Both the position numbers and the translations under genes were made by a program. A DNA stretch of 64,000 nt from Antrihabitans auranticaus (GTDB taxonomy: Bacteria > Actinomycetota > Actinomycetes > Mycobacteriales > Mycobacteriaceae). The stretch covers positions 620,001-684,000 of the forward strand of contig NZ_JAEMNW010000002.1 of assembly GCF_016481275.1 (NCBI RefSeq). The letters are read 5' to 3'. The notes beneath the pieces were generated by a model that searched no databases, was not told the DNA's origin, and worked only from the letters and a program-made list of their open reading frames with translations. This document shows, in pieces, positions 42,995-50,107 of the stretch; position 1 is the first letter of the stretch; every line of letters starts with the position of its first letter.

Positions 42995-43861
42995 TCATAC
43001 TGGGGCTCCGGCGTCGCGGAGCTTGGCATGGACGCGGCGATGCAGCGAGGCCGGCCTGTTCAGCAACCTGGTGCCCACACGAACTATGCGCCAACCCAGT
43101 TCCTCGAGCTGCGGATATCGCTCGAGGTCGCGTTCCTTCTGTTCCGAAATGCTCCAATGGCCGTCGCCGTCGTACTCGACACCGACCTTCCAACGCCGCC
43201 AACCCAGGTCGACTTGGGCTACGAACAGCCCATATTCGTCGGTAACGATTATCTGAGTGTCGGGACGAGGCAGTCCGGATTCGATGATGGCCAGACGAGT
43301 TCGTGTTTCGGGCGGTGACTCGGCGCCGCCGTCGACGAGGTCGAGCATCGAGCGCAACGCCACGATTCCGCGAGCTCCGGGATGCCTCTCGGCCAGGGCG
43401 CTGACCTCCAGGGGCTTCAGACCTGTTGCGTTGCAAAGCGCATCGACGATCTCGATCGACTTCGGAGCGTGCAGTGTTCGCCCCAGATCGAATGCCGTGC
43501 GGGCTGGTGTTGTCACCCGAATACCGTCGACCGCCATGATCTCGTCGGGTTCAACCTTGTACTGCCGAACGGCCAAACCTCGCGGAGCATGAAAGTGGTC
43601 GTGCCGAATCACTTCCGCGGGTTCGTGACCGTCGATCCACTTCGTCCCGTGAATCGCCGCGGCCGAACGGCCAGAGAGGATGGCGTCTTTCCCGGAGTAC
43701 GCGGCCGCTGCTAGCGCCCGAACATGTGCAGTAACTTCGACGCGTTTTCGCACGTACACGTCACGGTAAATGCGCGTGAAGTCGTGGCGCAGTTGGTGCT
43801 CTGTCAGCTCGCCGAGTTGGATTGCCTGCGACCCCCGAAATGGTCGATCGAATTCCCCCAT
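42995..43861 (-). CDS. DUF559 (Vsr-like endonuclease fold) protein with AbiEi-like N-terminus
   Basis: 288 residues from ATG 43861; the frame stays open into the repeat array to 44305, but that part is translated repeat. The N-terminal half (LGELTEHQLRHDFTRIYRDVYVRK) resembles the DNA-binding half of AbiEi-type antitoxins. The C-terminal DUF559/Vsr-like nuclease half has VGVEYDGDGHWSISEQKERDLERYPQLEELGWRIVRV, with the acidic and Lys residues of the PD-(D/E)XK fold. Such genes are frequent and often mobile in mycolata. The ribosome site GAGTGG is poor. Flanked by related repeats. Confidence 0.75.
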   Translation of the reverse strand: MGEFDRPFRGSQAIQLGELTEHQLRHDFTRIYRDVYVRKRVEVTAHVRALAAAAYSGKDAILSGRSAAAIHGTKWIDGHEPAEVIRHDHFHAPRGLAVRQYKVEPDEIMAVDGIRVTTPARTAFDLGRTLHAPKSIEIVDALCNATGLKPLEVSALAERHPGARGIVALRSMLDLVDGGAESPPETRTRLAIIESGLPRPDTQIIVTDEYGLFVAQVDLGWRRWKVGVEYDGDGHWSISEQKERDLERYPQLEELGWRIVRVGTRLLNRPASLHRRVHAKLRDAGAPV

Positions 43862-43954
43862 CCACTCAGCATGGCAAATTCGCTGGCGTCGCACTTCGCC
43901 GATTTTCTGCGCTGTGGATAACCCCGAGCCTATCCACAGGTGAGCCCAGATTGG

Positions 43955-44602
43955 GGTTGTCGAGGGGGCGGTTGGCTGAGCAAGGTGCGGGACGCCCGCC
44001 CGGTAAGTGCCCGGTCGGCGGGTGGGTTGCGGGGTCGTGGTTGTCGAGGGGGCGGTTGGCTGAGCAAAGTGCGGGAAGCCCGCCCGGTAAGTGGGTGGGC
44101 GGAGAGTCACGAACGCCGACGAGGCGGTTGGCTGAGCAAAGTGGGGGAGGCCCGCCCGGTAAGTGCCTGGTCGGCGGGTGGGCGGAGAGTCACCCACGCC
44201 GACCAGGCGTTTGGCTGAGCAAAGTGCGGGAAGCCCGCCCAGTAGGGGCCTGGTCGGGGGTGGGTTGCGGGGTCGTGGTTGTCGAGGGGGCGGTTGGCTG
44301 AGCAAAGTGCGGGAAGCCCGCCCGGTAAGTGCCTGGTCGGCGGGGTGGGTTGCGGGGTCGTGGTTGTCGAGGGGGCGGTTGCCTGAGCAAACTGCGGGAA
44401 GCCCGCCCGGTAAGTGCCTGGTCGGCGGGTGGGCGGTGAGTCACCCACGCCGACCAGGAGGTTGGCTGAGCAAAGTGCGGGAAGCCCGCCCGGTAACTGC
44501 CTGATCGGCGGGTGGGCGGAGAGTCACCCACGCCGACCAGGCGGTTGGCTGAGCAAAGTGCGGGAAGCCCGCCCGGTAAGTGCCTGGGCGGGCTGATCAG
44601 GC
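43955..44602. repeat. Tandem array of eight imperfect ~83-bp repeats
   Basis: Unit starts (GGTTGGCTGAGCAAAG core) at 43970, 44054, 44126, 44209, 44292, 44377, 44460 and 44543; periods are 84, 72, 83, 83, 85, 83 and 83 bp. Each unit has a short hairpin GCGGG-AAG-CCCGC. The rest of the unit comes in two types: one with GGGTTGCGGGGTCGTGGTTG and one with GAGAGTCACCCACGCC followed by GACCAGG. The second type forms an 11-bp stem with CCTGGTCGGCG of the same unit. The 806 bp from 43862 to 44667 hold no supported gene. Confidence 0.85.
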
Positions 44603-44667
44603 CGGGTTGAATCGCTGAGCACCAGCCGGTAGTCGGTGAGCGGCACGTCGGGTCCAGCTGCGCGCAG

Positions 44668-44928
44668 CTACATGAACAAAAACAACCCGAGGAGGACTGC
44701 GAGAGTGCCGAATACGTACGTTTCGAAGACCGCCCGCAAGGGTGTGGGTGCGTTTCCGATCTCCATGAAGTGATTGCCGACGAGACGTAGTTTGACGAAG
44801 GCAATCGTGATCACGACGGCGCCGACGAGGGTTTCGTGTGAGTCCGCTTCCTCGGTGCCGATGAACCAGCTCGCGATCGTTGCGAAAGCGAGGATCAGGT
44901 AGACGGTTGTTGTTCGTCGCAGGGTCAT
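44668..44928 (-). CDS. Cytochrome c oxidase subunit IV-like small membrane protein, second copy
   Basis: 86 residues, three membrane helices (YLILAFATIASWFIG, VGAVVITIAFVKLRLVGNHFMEIG, FGTLAVLLGLFLFM). Same length as the copy at 28838 and same signature (AFVKLRLVGNHFMEIGNAPTPLR). 1 bp after the subunit III-like gene, exactly as in the first module. The stop is 66 bp from the end of the repeat array. Confidence 0.78.
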   Translation of the reverse strand: MTLRRTTTVYLILAFATIASWFIGTEEADSHETLVGAVVITIAFVKLRLVGNHFMEIGNAPTPLRAVFETYVFGTLAVLLGLFLFM

Positions 44929-44929
44929 G

Positions 44930-45550
44930 TCAGTGCACCACGTAGAAGAGGGGGAAGAGGACCAACCAGAGCAGGTCGATCATGTGCCAGATGACCGCGC
45001 TGATTTCGGCGAGCTTGAGGCGCCCACGCGTTAGTTGCCGAGTCTTGGGAGTGAACGCAATCACCAGCAGTGCCACCAGCATGCAGAACCCGATCAGCAA
45101 GTGCAGCAGATGGATTCCGGTGAATACGAAGTAGTACATGAAGAAGTCGTTCGTTGTCAGGGTGTGCCCGCCCTGGACGAGATCGACGTACTCGGTGACC
45201 TTGATCGTGGCGAATGTGATCGCGCACCCCATGGTAGCGACGACGAGGCCGCGTGGCCTGCCACCATTGCGCAGGCTGTGCAATGCGCGTGCCACGAAGT
45301 ACGAACCCGTCAGGAGCACAAGGGTATTGACGACCGCCAGGTCCGGGTGCAGGAGATTCTGCGCGGCGTCGAACATCTCCTTCTGCTGTCCGCGGCAAAC
45401 CAGGATCATCCCGAAGAACAGGCTGAAGAAGGTCATGTCGCCGATGACCATCACCCACAGCCCGACCTCGCCGGGCAGGTACTTACCGGACCTCTTCGCG
45501 GCCGGATCGGTATCCGTAGGGAACCGATCCGATAGGTCGACGGCTGTCAT
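44930..45550 (-). CDS. Heme-copper oxidase subunit III-like protein, second copy
   Basis: 206 residues, five membrane helices. GEVGLWVMVIGDMTFFSLFFGMIL, NDFFMYYFVFTGIHLLHLLIGF and VIWHMIDLLWLVLFPLFYVVH match the corresponding parts of the protein at 29100. Starts with ATG 45550, overlapping the six-TM gene by 4 bp. No subunit I or II gene is nearby. The gene order, overlaps and spacing repeat those of the first module, so the module is inherited as a unit. Confidence 0.82.
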   Translation of the reverse strand: MTAVDLSDRFPTDTDPAAKRSGKYLPGEVGLWVMVIGDMTFFSLFFGMILVCRGQQKEMFDAAQNLLHPDLAVVNTLVLLTGSYFVARALHSLRNGGRPRGLVVATMGCAITFATIKVTEYVDLVQGGHTLTTNDFFMYYFVFTGIHLLHLLIGFCMLVALLVIAFTPKTRQLTRGRLKLAEISAVIWHMIDLLWLVLFPLFYVVH

Positions 45551-46275
45551 GCTCGCTCGAAGTCCTTCGAACCGACGACGACCTCAGCCGAAACCTCGGG
45601 CTCGCGTCGCGCTGCGATAATCGTCATGGTCGCCATCACGAGGAACCAGGTGCCGAATGTCGTTGCGGCGAGCCAGAACGATAGCAGCCCGTTCCACGCG
45701 AAGGGGCCTGTCTTGAAGAACAGCAGCAGGCATGCGGGCAGGAAGGTGAAGGCGATCCACAGGTTGAGGTAGCCCACCCAGCGCGGGTAGATCGGCGCGT
45801 GGCCCTTGTCGGTGAGGATTGCGATGCCGATCGAGATGCACTGGAAGATCGCGGGTGGGCCGTTGATGATGAACGGAATCCAGGCCATGTCGTTGGCGAG
45901 CATCAGGACGTCGGGATCACGCTCGGGACGGTAGCTCGCGGCCATCATGATCATGATGGGCATGAAGATCGCGACCACGCCGGCGGTTCCGCAGATGAGC
46001 TGCACACTTGCCAGCGTCTCGGTGTGCCGACCGATTCGTTTGAGCTGGAACGAGATTGCGGCTACGAGCGGTGCTGTAAGGGCCGCACCGAACATCATGA
46101 TGACAAGGCCGAGACGGATGGCGTTCGGATTGTCCTGCCACAGGGCGGAGACCGCTTCCTTCGGCAGATCGGGGGAAGGCAGAGGGAAGAATCCGGTAGT
46201 AAGCAAGCCGCCGAACAGCGCTACTACGAATACGAAACCACTGCTTGCGCAGAGGATTTGAATTCTCGTTGTCAT
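45547..46275 (-). CDS. Six-TM membrane protein of the subunit III/IV-like module, second copy
   Basis: 242 residues from ATG 46275; the open frame upstream is antiframe of the winged-helix gene. About six membrane helices. Shares YRPERDPD, YPRWVGYLNLW and FFKTGPFAWNGLLSFW with the protein at 29687 but lacks its cytoplasmic N-terminal extension of about 30 residues. AGGAG lies 10 nt upstream. The start overlaps the stop of the winged-helix gene (ATGA), so a regulator and this membrane module are translationally coupled. Confidence 0.75.
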   Translation of the reverse strand: MTTRIQILCASSGFVFVVALFGGLLTTGFFPLPSPDLPKEAVSALWQDNPNAIRLGLVIMMFGAALTAPLVAAISFQLKRIGRHTETLASVQLICGTAGVVAIFMPIMIMMAASYRPERDPDVLMLANDMAWIPFIINGPPAIFQCISIGIAILTDKGHAPIYPRWVGYLNLWIAFTFLPACLLLFFKTGPFAWNGLLSFWLAATTFGTWFLVMATMTIIAARREPEVSAEVVVGSKDFERA

Positions 46276-46949
46276 GTCGAACTCTCTCCTGGTTGGGATG
46301 TGGCGCTGAGGAATGTGACTGTGCCGGTATTGCCGTCGAGACGAATCCGCTGGCCGTCGGCGTCCGCGAGGCCGATGAGGTCTTCGTGCAGCTCGAACCA
46401 CACTGTGTGATAACTGTCGATCAGTGGCAATGACAGCCACTTATGTTCGCCTGCAGAGACATTCGCGAGTGCGTTGGCGAACCGATCCGGATACGGCGCG
46501 AGCCGGGGCGCTACCGTGACGAGCTGATCCAAGAGGGGTGCGAACCAGTGATGGACCTCGCTGAGCCGTGCCATGATCGCGGCGTCATAGGCGGCGTCGG
46601 TGTGATCGTTGGGGCGACTTCCGTCGATCAGCTGCCAGTCTGTGACGAGCCGATCGAAGACCGCGTTTATCTCGTCGAAGTCGTCGCACAGCTGCGTGAG
46701 GACTTCCTGGTCGACGAAGGTGCGTTCGGCAGCAAGAAGAGCGTCCAGCTGCGCGCGGCCGTGGGCGGTGAGTTTCAGCCGAGTGCCGGCGCGCGCAAGT
46801 GACCCAGCCTCGATGAGTGACTCCACCACGGCGCGGGCATCGGATTCGCTGATGCCTGCAGCGGCAATGAGGCCGGACTCGGTCGGACGTCCCTTGAGTC
46901 GTGCGGCCTGAAGGATTCGAAGATCGTGGGTGGTCTCGGTCTGCGGCAT
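46272..46949 (-). CDS. Winged-helix regulator-like protein coupled to membrane module
   Basis: 225 residues from ATG 46949 (AGGGGA 5 nt upstream). The N-terminal ~65 residues (RILQAARLKGRPTESGLIAAAGISESDARAVVESLIEAGSL, RLKLTAHGRAQLDALL) look like a MarR/winged-helix domain. The rest is a helical domain with HHWFAPLLDQL and HKWLSLPLIDSYHTVWFELHEDLI. I recall similar modules at the C-terminus of actinobacterial PEP-utilising enzymes, but a free-standing form is what is seen here. DNA binding is probable; a ligand-sensing or adaptor role is possible. Confidence 0.6.
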   Translation of the reverse strand: MPQTETTHDLRILQAARLKGRPTESGLIAAAGISESDARAVVESLIEAGSLARAGTRLKLTAHGRAQLDALLAAERTFVDQEVLTQLCDDFDEINAVFDRLVTDWQLIDGSRPNDHTDAAYDAAIMARLSEVHHWFAPLLDQLVTVAPRLAPYPDRFANALANVSAGEHKWLSLPLIDSYHTVWFELHEDLIGLADADGQRIRLDGNTGTVTFLSATSQPGESST

Positions 46950-47172
46950 CCGCTTCCCCTCGTCGAGCTGGCTTACTCCGCTCATTCTGAGCGTGGAGAG
47001 ATCGGTGCGGATCGGGCCGAATACGCAGATGGATACGTAGATCCGGATTGCGAAAAGATACGTGTTTCTAATGTCTGTTTTTACGTGACATTCGAATCTA
47101 ACACTCTGTATGGTCACAACACGTTGCCAGCCGCGTCTCGACGCGGACCCGATCGCCAGGAGGTCCACGCAT
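46950..47172. promoter_or_regulatory. Divergent promoter region with TTAGATT-type element
   Basis: ATTCGAATCTAA at 47090-47101 (reverse complement TTAGATTCGAAT) sits in an AT-rich patch between the winged-helix gene and the divergent membrane protein gene. The element is shared with 7781, 23529 and 37866. No other structure stands out in the 223 bp. Confidence 0.45.
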
Positions 47173-48162
47173 ATGATGAGTTCAGATCCGGGCTATACCC
47201 CCTCGCCGGGGTACGGCGAGCTTTTGCCACATCCGTCGCCCATCGTGGCGAGCAACTTCACTGCCTGGTTCTTCCTGTTCTGGGCCGGACTGCTCGTCGT
47301 CGTCATCGCGCTACCCTGGGCGATCAAGCGCTACATCAAGTTCCGTGACACGTTGCCGCTGCTCATGCTCGGTGCCGGCTTCCTCACCTCGTTGGGCGAG
47401 CCGATGCTCGACCTCGTCGGTCACCTGCGTTGGTCGGAAAACCTCCACGGGCCGGCATTCGTGAACTTCGGTATCCCTGTGCCGCTTCTCATTCCGCCGT
47501 GCTATGCGCTGTTCATGGGCCTCGAGGCCTACTGGATCTACAAGATCATCCAGCGCGGCATCGACGTCCGTGGCTTCTTCCTCATGTTCGCCGCGTGCGG
47601 GATCAGCGACGCGATCATGGAACACCCCGGTGTGATCATGGGCGCCTACGAGTACTACGGCACGCAACCGTTCGAGTTCTACAAGTTCCCCTTCTACTGG
47701 TCCTTCACCAATGGCGTCGCGATCTGCACCATCGCCGTGTTGCTGCACTTCGTCTGGCCCATGGTGAAAGACAGCGGCTGGAAGCGACTCCTGGTGCTCC
47801 CGCTCGGCATCATCGGCACGACGATGGGCGAATTCGGTGTCGGATTCCCGGTCTTCCTGGCGATCAACGCCGGACTTCCGACGTGGCTCGACTGGACGAT
47901 CGGCTCGCTGACCCTGGTCCTGTCCGTGGTGTGGATCAAGGTGCTCGCCGACATCGTCAAGAGCGAGAAGGCGGTCCCGTGGACGTTCTGGGGTCTGTTC
48001 AAGTCACGGTTCATGACGCCGACTCAGCGCGAGCGCTACATCCGCAGCATCGGCTGGGATCACGAGGCTGACCAGCCCGAGCCGTTCTGGCCGCCGATCT
48101 CGAAGCCGAGTGCGACGGCTTCGGAACTCCACGCGCCGGCGGAGAAGGTCACGTCGCGTTGA
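47173..48162 (+). CDS. Polytopic membrane protein, relative of the protein at 34449
   Basis: 329 residues from ATG 47173 (AGGAGG 9 nt upstream; ATG 47176 is the alternative). About seven membrane helices. Motifs LGEPMLDLVGHLRW, EHPGVIMGAYEYYGTQPFEFY and FTNGVAICTIAVLLHF. It shares the ExPGVxMGAYEYYGxQP block with 34449-35363. The C-terminal ~55 residues are cytoplasmic and charged. Divergent from the second subunit III/IV-like module; the relative at 34449 heads the run containing the first module. Function unknown. Confidence 0.65.
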   Translation: MMSSDPGYTPSPGYGELLPHPSPIVASNFTAWFFLFWAGLLVVVIALPWAIKRYIKFRDTLPLLMLGAGFLTSLGEPMLDLVGHLRWSENLHGPAFVNFGIPVPLLIPPCYALFMGLEAYWIYKIIQRGIDVRGFFLMFAACGISDAIMEHPGVIMGAYEYYGTQPFEFYKFPFYWSFTNGVAICTIAVLLHFVWPMVKDSGWKRLLVLPLGIIGTTMGEFGVGFPVFLAINAGLPTWLDWTIGSLTLVLSVVWIKVLADIVKSEKAVPWTFWGLFKSRFMTPTQRERYIRSIGWDHEADQPEPFWPPISKPSATASELHAPAEKVTSR

Positions 48163-48174
48163 TTCGGGGCTGAC

Positions 48175-48208
48175 AGCGAAGGGGCTTCCAAAAGGAAGCC
48201 CCTTCGCT
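48175..48208. terminator. Bidirectional intrinsic terminator
   Basis: Perfect 15-bp inverted repeat: AGCGAAGGGGCTTCC (48175-48189), AAAA loop, GGAAGCCCCTTCGCT (48194-48208), 12 bp after the membrane protein stop and reaching into the stop codon of the convergent TetR gene. It serves both directions. T-tracts are weak, as usual in actinobacteria. Confidence 0.85.
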
Positions 48209-48839
48209 ATGTCTGCGGCCGGTGGCCCGTGTAGAGGGTCCGCCATACGATGTCGGTCAGTGCGTCGCGAAGTGTGCCGACCTCGTCGGCGGGCGCCTCG
48301 GAAACCAGTTGCTGGAGTCCACGTTCGAGCATCCAGACGAGCCAGGACGCGGTTCGTCCGGCATCGAGTTCGGGCGCCGCGGCACCGGCTGCTTGTGCAT
48401 CCTCGATGTGGCCCTGCAGTGCTGTGGCCGCGCGGTTCACCAGGGCCTGGTGAACCGTCCTGATACGAGCGTCGTAGGCAGCCGCTTCGGAAATCGCGCG
48501 CAACACCGTGCGGTGGCGGCCGTAGGTCTCGAACAGTGGCCGAAGTGCCTCGCGCAGATCACTTTTCGGCGCTGTCGTGGGAAGTTGGAACCACGCGGCG
48601 CCGGCCTCGGCGAGGTCGAGTGTGACGTCCTCGCCGACTGCCTGCAGGAGATCGCCCTTGTCGGCGTAATAGGCATAGAAGGTGTATCGCGAGATTCCCA
48701 CCTCGTTGATGAGTGACTCCACACTCAAGTCGGAGTAGGAATCACCATGTGCGAGGAGCGTCTCGAGGGCGTCTGCGAGCCTTCGCGTCAGGCGGAGGCG
48801 GCGCGCCTCTTTGCGCTGCGTCGGCTCGGGGCTGGTCAC
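48207..48839 (-). CDS. TetR family regulator
   Basis: 210 residues from GTG 48839. HTH: RLADALETLLAHGDSYSDLSVESLINEVGISRYTFYAYYADKGDLLQAV. The rest is helical: ETYGRHRTVLRAISEAAAYD and ASWLVWMLERGLQQLV, of the type with an EthR-like hydrophobic pocket. No strong ribosome site. Divergent from the kinase at 48916 across only 76 bp, so its target may be that gene or its own promoter. Confidence 0.85.
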   Translation of the reverse strand: MTSPEPTQRKEARRLRLTRRLADALETLLAHGDSYSDLSVESLINEVGISRYTFYAYYADKGDLLQAVGEDVTLDLAEAGAAWFQLPTTAPKSDLREALRPLFETYGRHRTVLRAISEAAAYDARIRTVHQALVNRAATALQGHIEDAQAAGAAAPELDAGRTASWLVWMLERGLQQLVSEAPADEVGTLRDALTDIVWRTLYTGHRPQT

Positions 48840-48915
48840 GGTCGCGAGATTACGCGGCTGCTAGTTTCGTCGTAGGCAGAGTGCACAGTCGATCGAGGAT
48901 CGGTGAGTCACCATT

Positions 48916-50097
48916 TTGACCACGGGGTCCGTTGTAGCTGGTCGGTACACGCTCGCTGAGCGAATCGGTCGCGGTGGTATGGCGGACGTGTTCCGCGCCG
49001 ACGACCAGTTGTTGCATCGTCAGGTCGCTGTGAAGGTATTCCGATTCGATACCGAAGCAGGTTCGGACCAGCGCCGCATCGACGCCGAGGCGCGAACCCT
49101 CGCGTCCCTTCGACACCCCGGACTCGTTACCTTGTTCGACGCCGGGACGGTTGCCGACGAGCACGGCAGCGCGACCCCCTACCTGGTGATGGAGCTGATC
49201 ACCGGACCGACCCTTGCCGGTCGTCTTGCGTCCGGTTCCATCGATCCGAGGACGACTGCGGCGCTGGGAGCCGAACTTGCCGCCACGCTCGCATATGTAC
49301 ACGACTGTGGTGTGGTCCACCGTGACATCAAGCCTGCAAATATTCTGCTCGATACTCCGACCGGCAGCGCGACCGAGTTCGCCGCCAAGTTGACCGATTT
49401 CGGAATCGCCCGCCTGGTGGACAGCACCCGGCTCACGACGCGGGGAATGGCGATCGGCACCGCCAACTACCTGAGTCCCGAACAGGCTCTGGCGCATAGC
49501 GTCGGTCCGCCGAGCGATGTCTACTCGCTTGCTCTGGTTCTGATCGAATGCCTGACCGCGCGGATCGCTTACCCCGGCGTCGGTGTGGAAGCTGCTGTCG
49601 CGAGGTTGCATCGTCCACCGCCGATTCCCGCCGACATCGACAGTGGCTTGTCCACTCTTCTAGCTGCTATGACGGCACCGGCGCCACAAGATCGGCCGAG
49701 CGCTGGGGAGGTCGCGAGTCGGCTGGAGCAGATTTCTGCCAAAGTGCCCGGGCCCCTGTCGACTGCACTCTTGCCGACAGTTGATCGGCTGCCTGTCGAC
49801 GTCCGGACCGCACGGCCCGTCTCGCCGCGGTCGCCGCGGTCGGTGCGGCTCTGGGCGGGTGCAATCGCGGTAGCAGCGGTCGCCATCGCCGTGGTTGTGT
49901 GGTCTCTCGCAACAAGATCCACGGACGAACCACCCGCTCAGACGGTCCCGGTAACGAGTCCGGCGACGTCGTCCGAACCGACTGTCCAACAACCGGCGCC
50001 GAGCGTGCCGGAGCCTGCGCAGCCCGGCAACAACAGCGGCGGCAACAAAGACAAAGACAAGGACAAAGACAGGGACAAGCCTGGAAACGGTAAGTGA
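48916..50097 (+). CDS. PknB-like Ser/Thr protein kinase with one TM helix
   Basis: 393 residues from TTG 48916. Kinase domain: glycine loop GRGGMADV (18-25), Lys40, HRDIKPAN (135-142), DFG (161-163), activation segment with TTRGMAIGTANYLSPEQ. Membrane helix at 312-332. The extracytoplasmic part is only about 60 residues, Pro/Thr/Ser-rich and ending in a lysine-aspartate repeat (KDKDKDKDRDK) without PASTA domains. The ligand-sensing part is therefore disordered or absent. Followed at 10 bp by a TrpF-like gene. Confidence 0.92.
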   Translation: MTTGSVVAGRYTLAERIGRGGMADVFRADDQLLHRQVAVKVFRFDTEAGSDQRRIDAEARTLASLRHPGLVTLFDAGTVADEHGSATPYLVMELITGPTLAGRLASGSIDPRTTAALGAELAATLAYVHDCGVVHRDIKPANILLDTPTGSATEFAAKLTDFGIARLVDSTRLTTRGMAIGTANYLSPEQALAHSVGPPSDVYSLALVLIECLTARIAYPGVGVEAAVARLHRPPPIPADIDSGLSTLLAAMTAPAPQDRPSAGEVASRLEQISAKVPGPLSTALLPTVDRLPVDVRTARPVSPRSPRSVRLWAGAIAVAAVAIAVVVWSLATRSTDEPPAQTVPVTSPATSSEPTVQQPAPSVPEPAQPGNNSGGNKDKDKDKDRDKPGNGK

Positions 50098-50107
50098 CAC
50101 AACAGGG

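Noticed and set aside
43955-44602. The repeat array considered as a CRISPR array
   Set aside because: Units are about 83 bp and follow each other directly with no unique spacers; there are no cas genes.
43862-44804. Several open frames through the repeat array, including the upstream extension of the DUF559 gene to 44305
   Set aside because: The translated products are repeats of the 83-bp unit with low-complexity Gly/Arg/Pro sequence; no domain or ribosome site. The DUF559 gene is better started at 43861.
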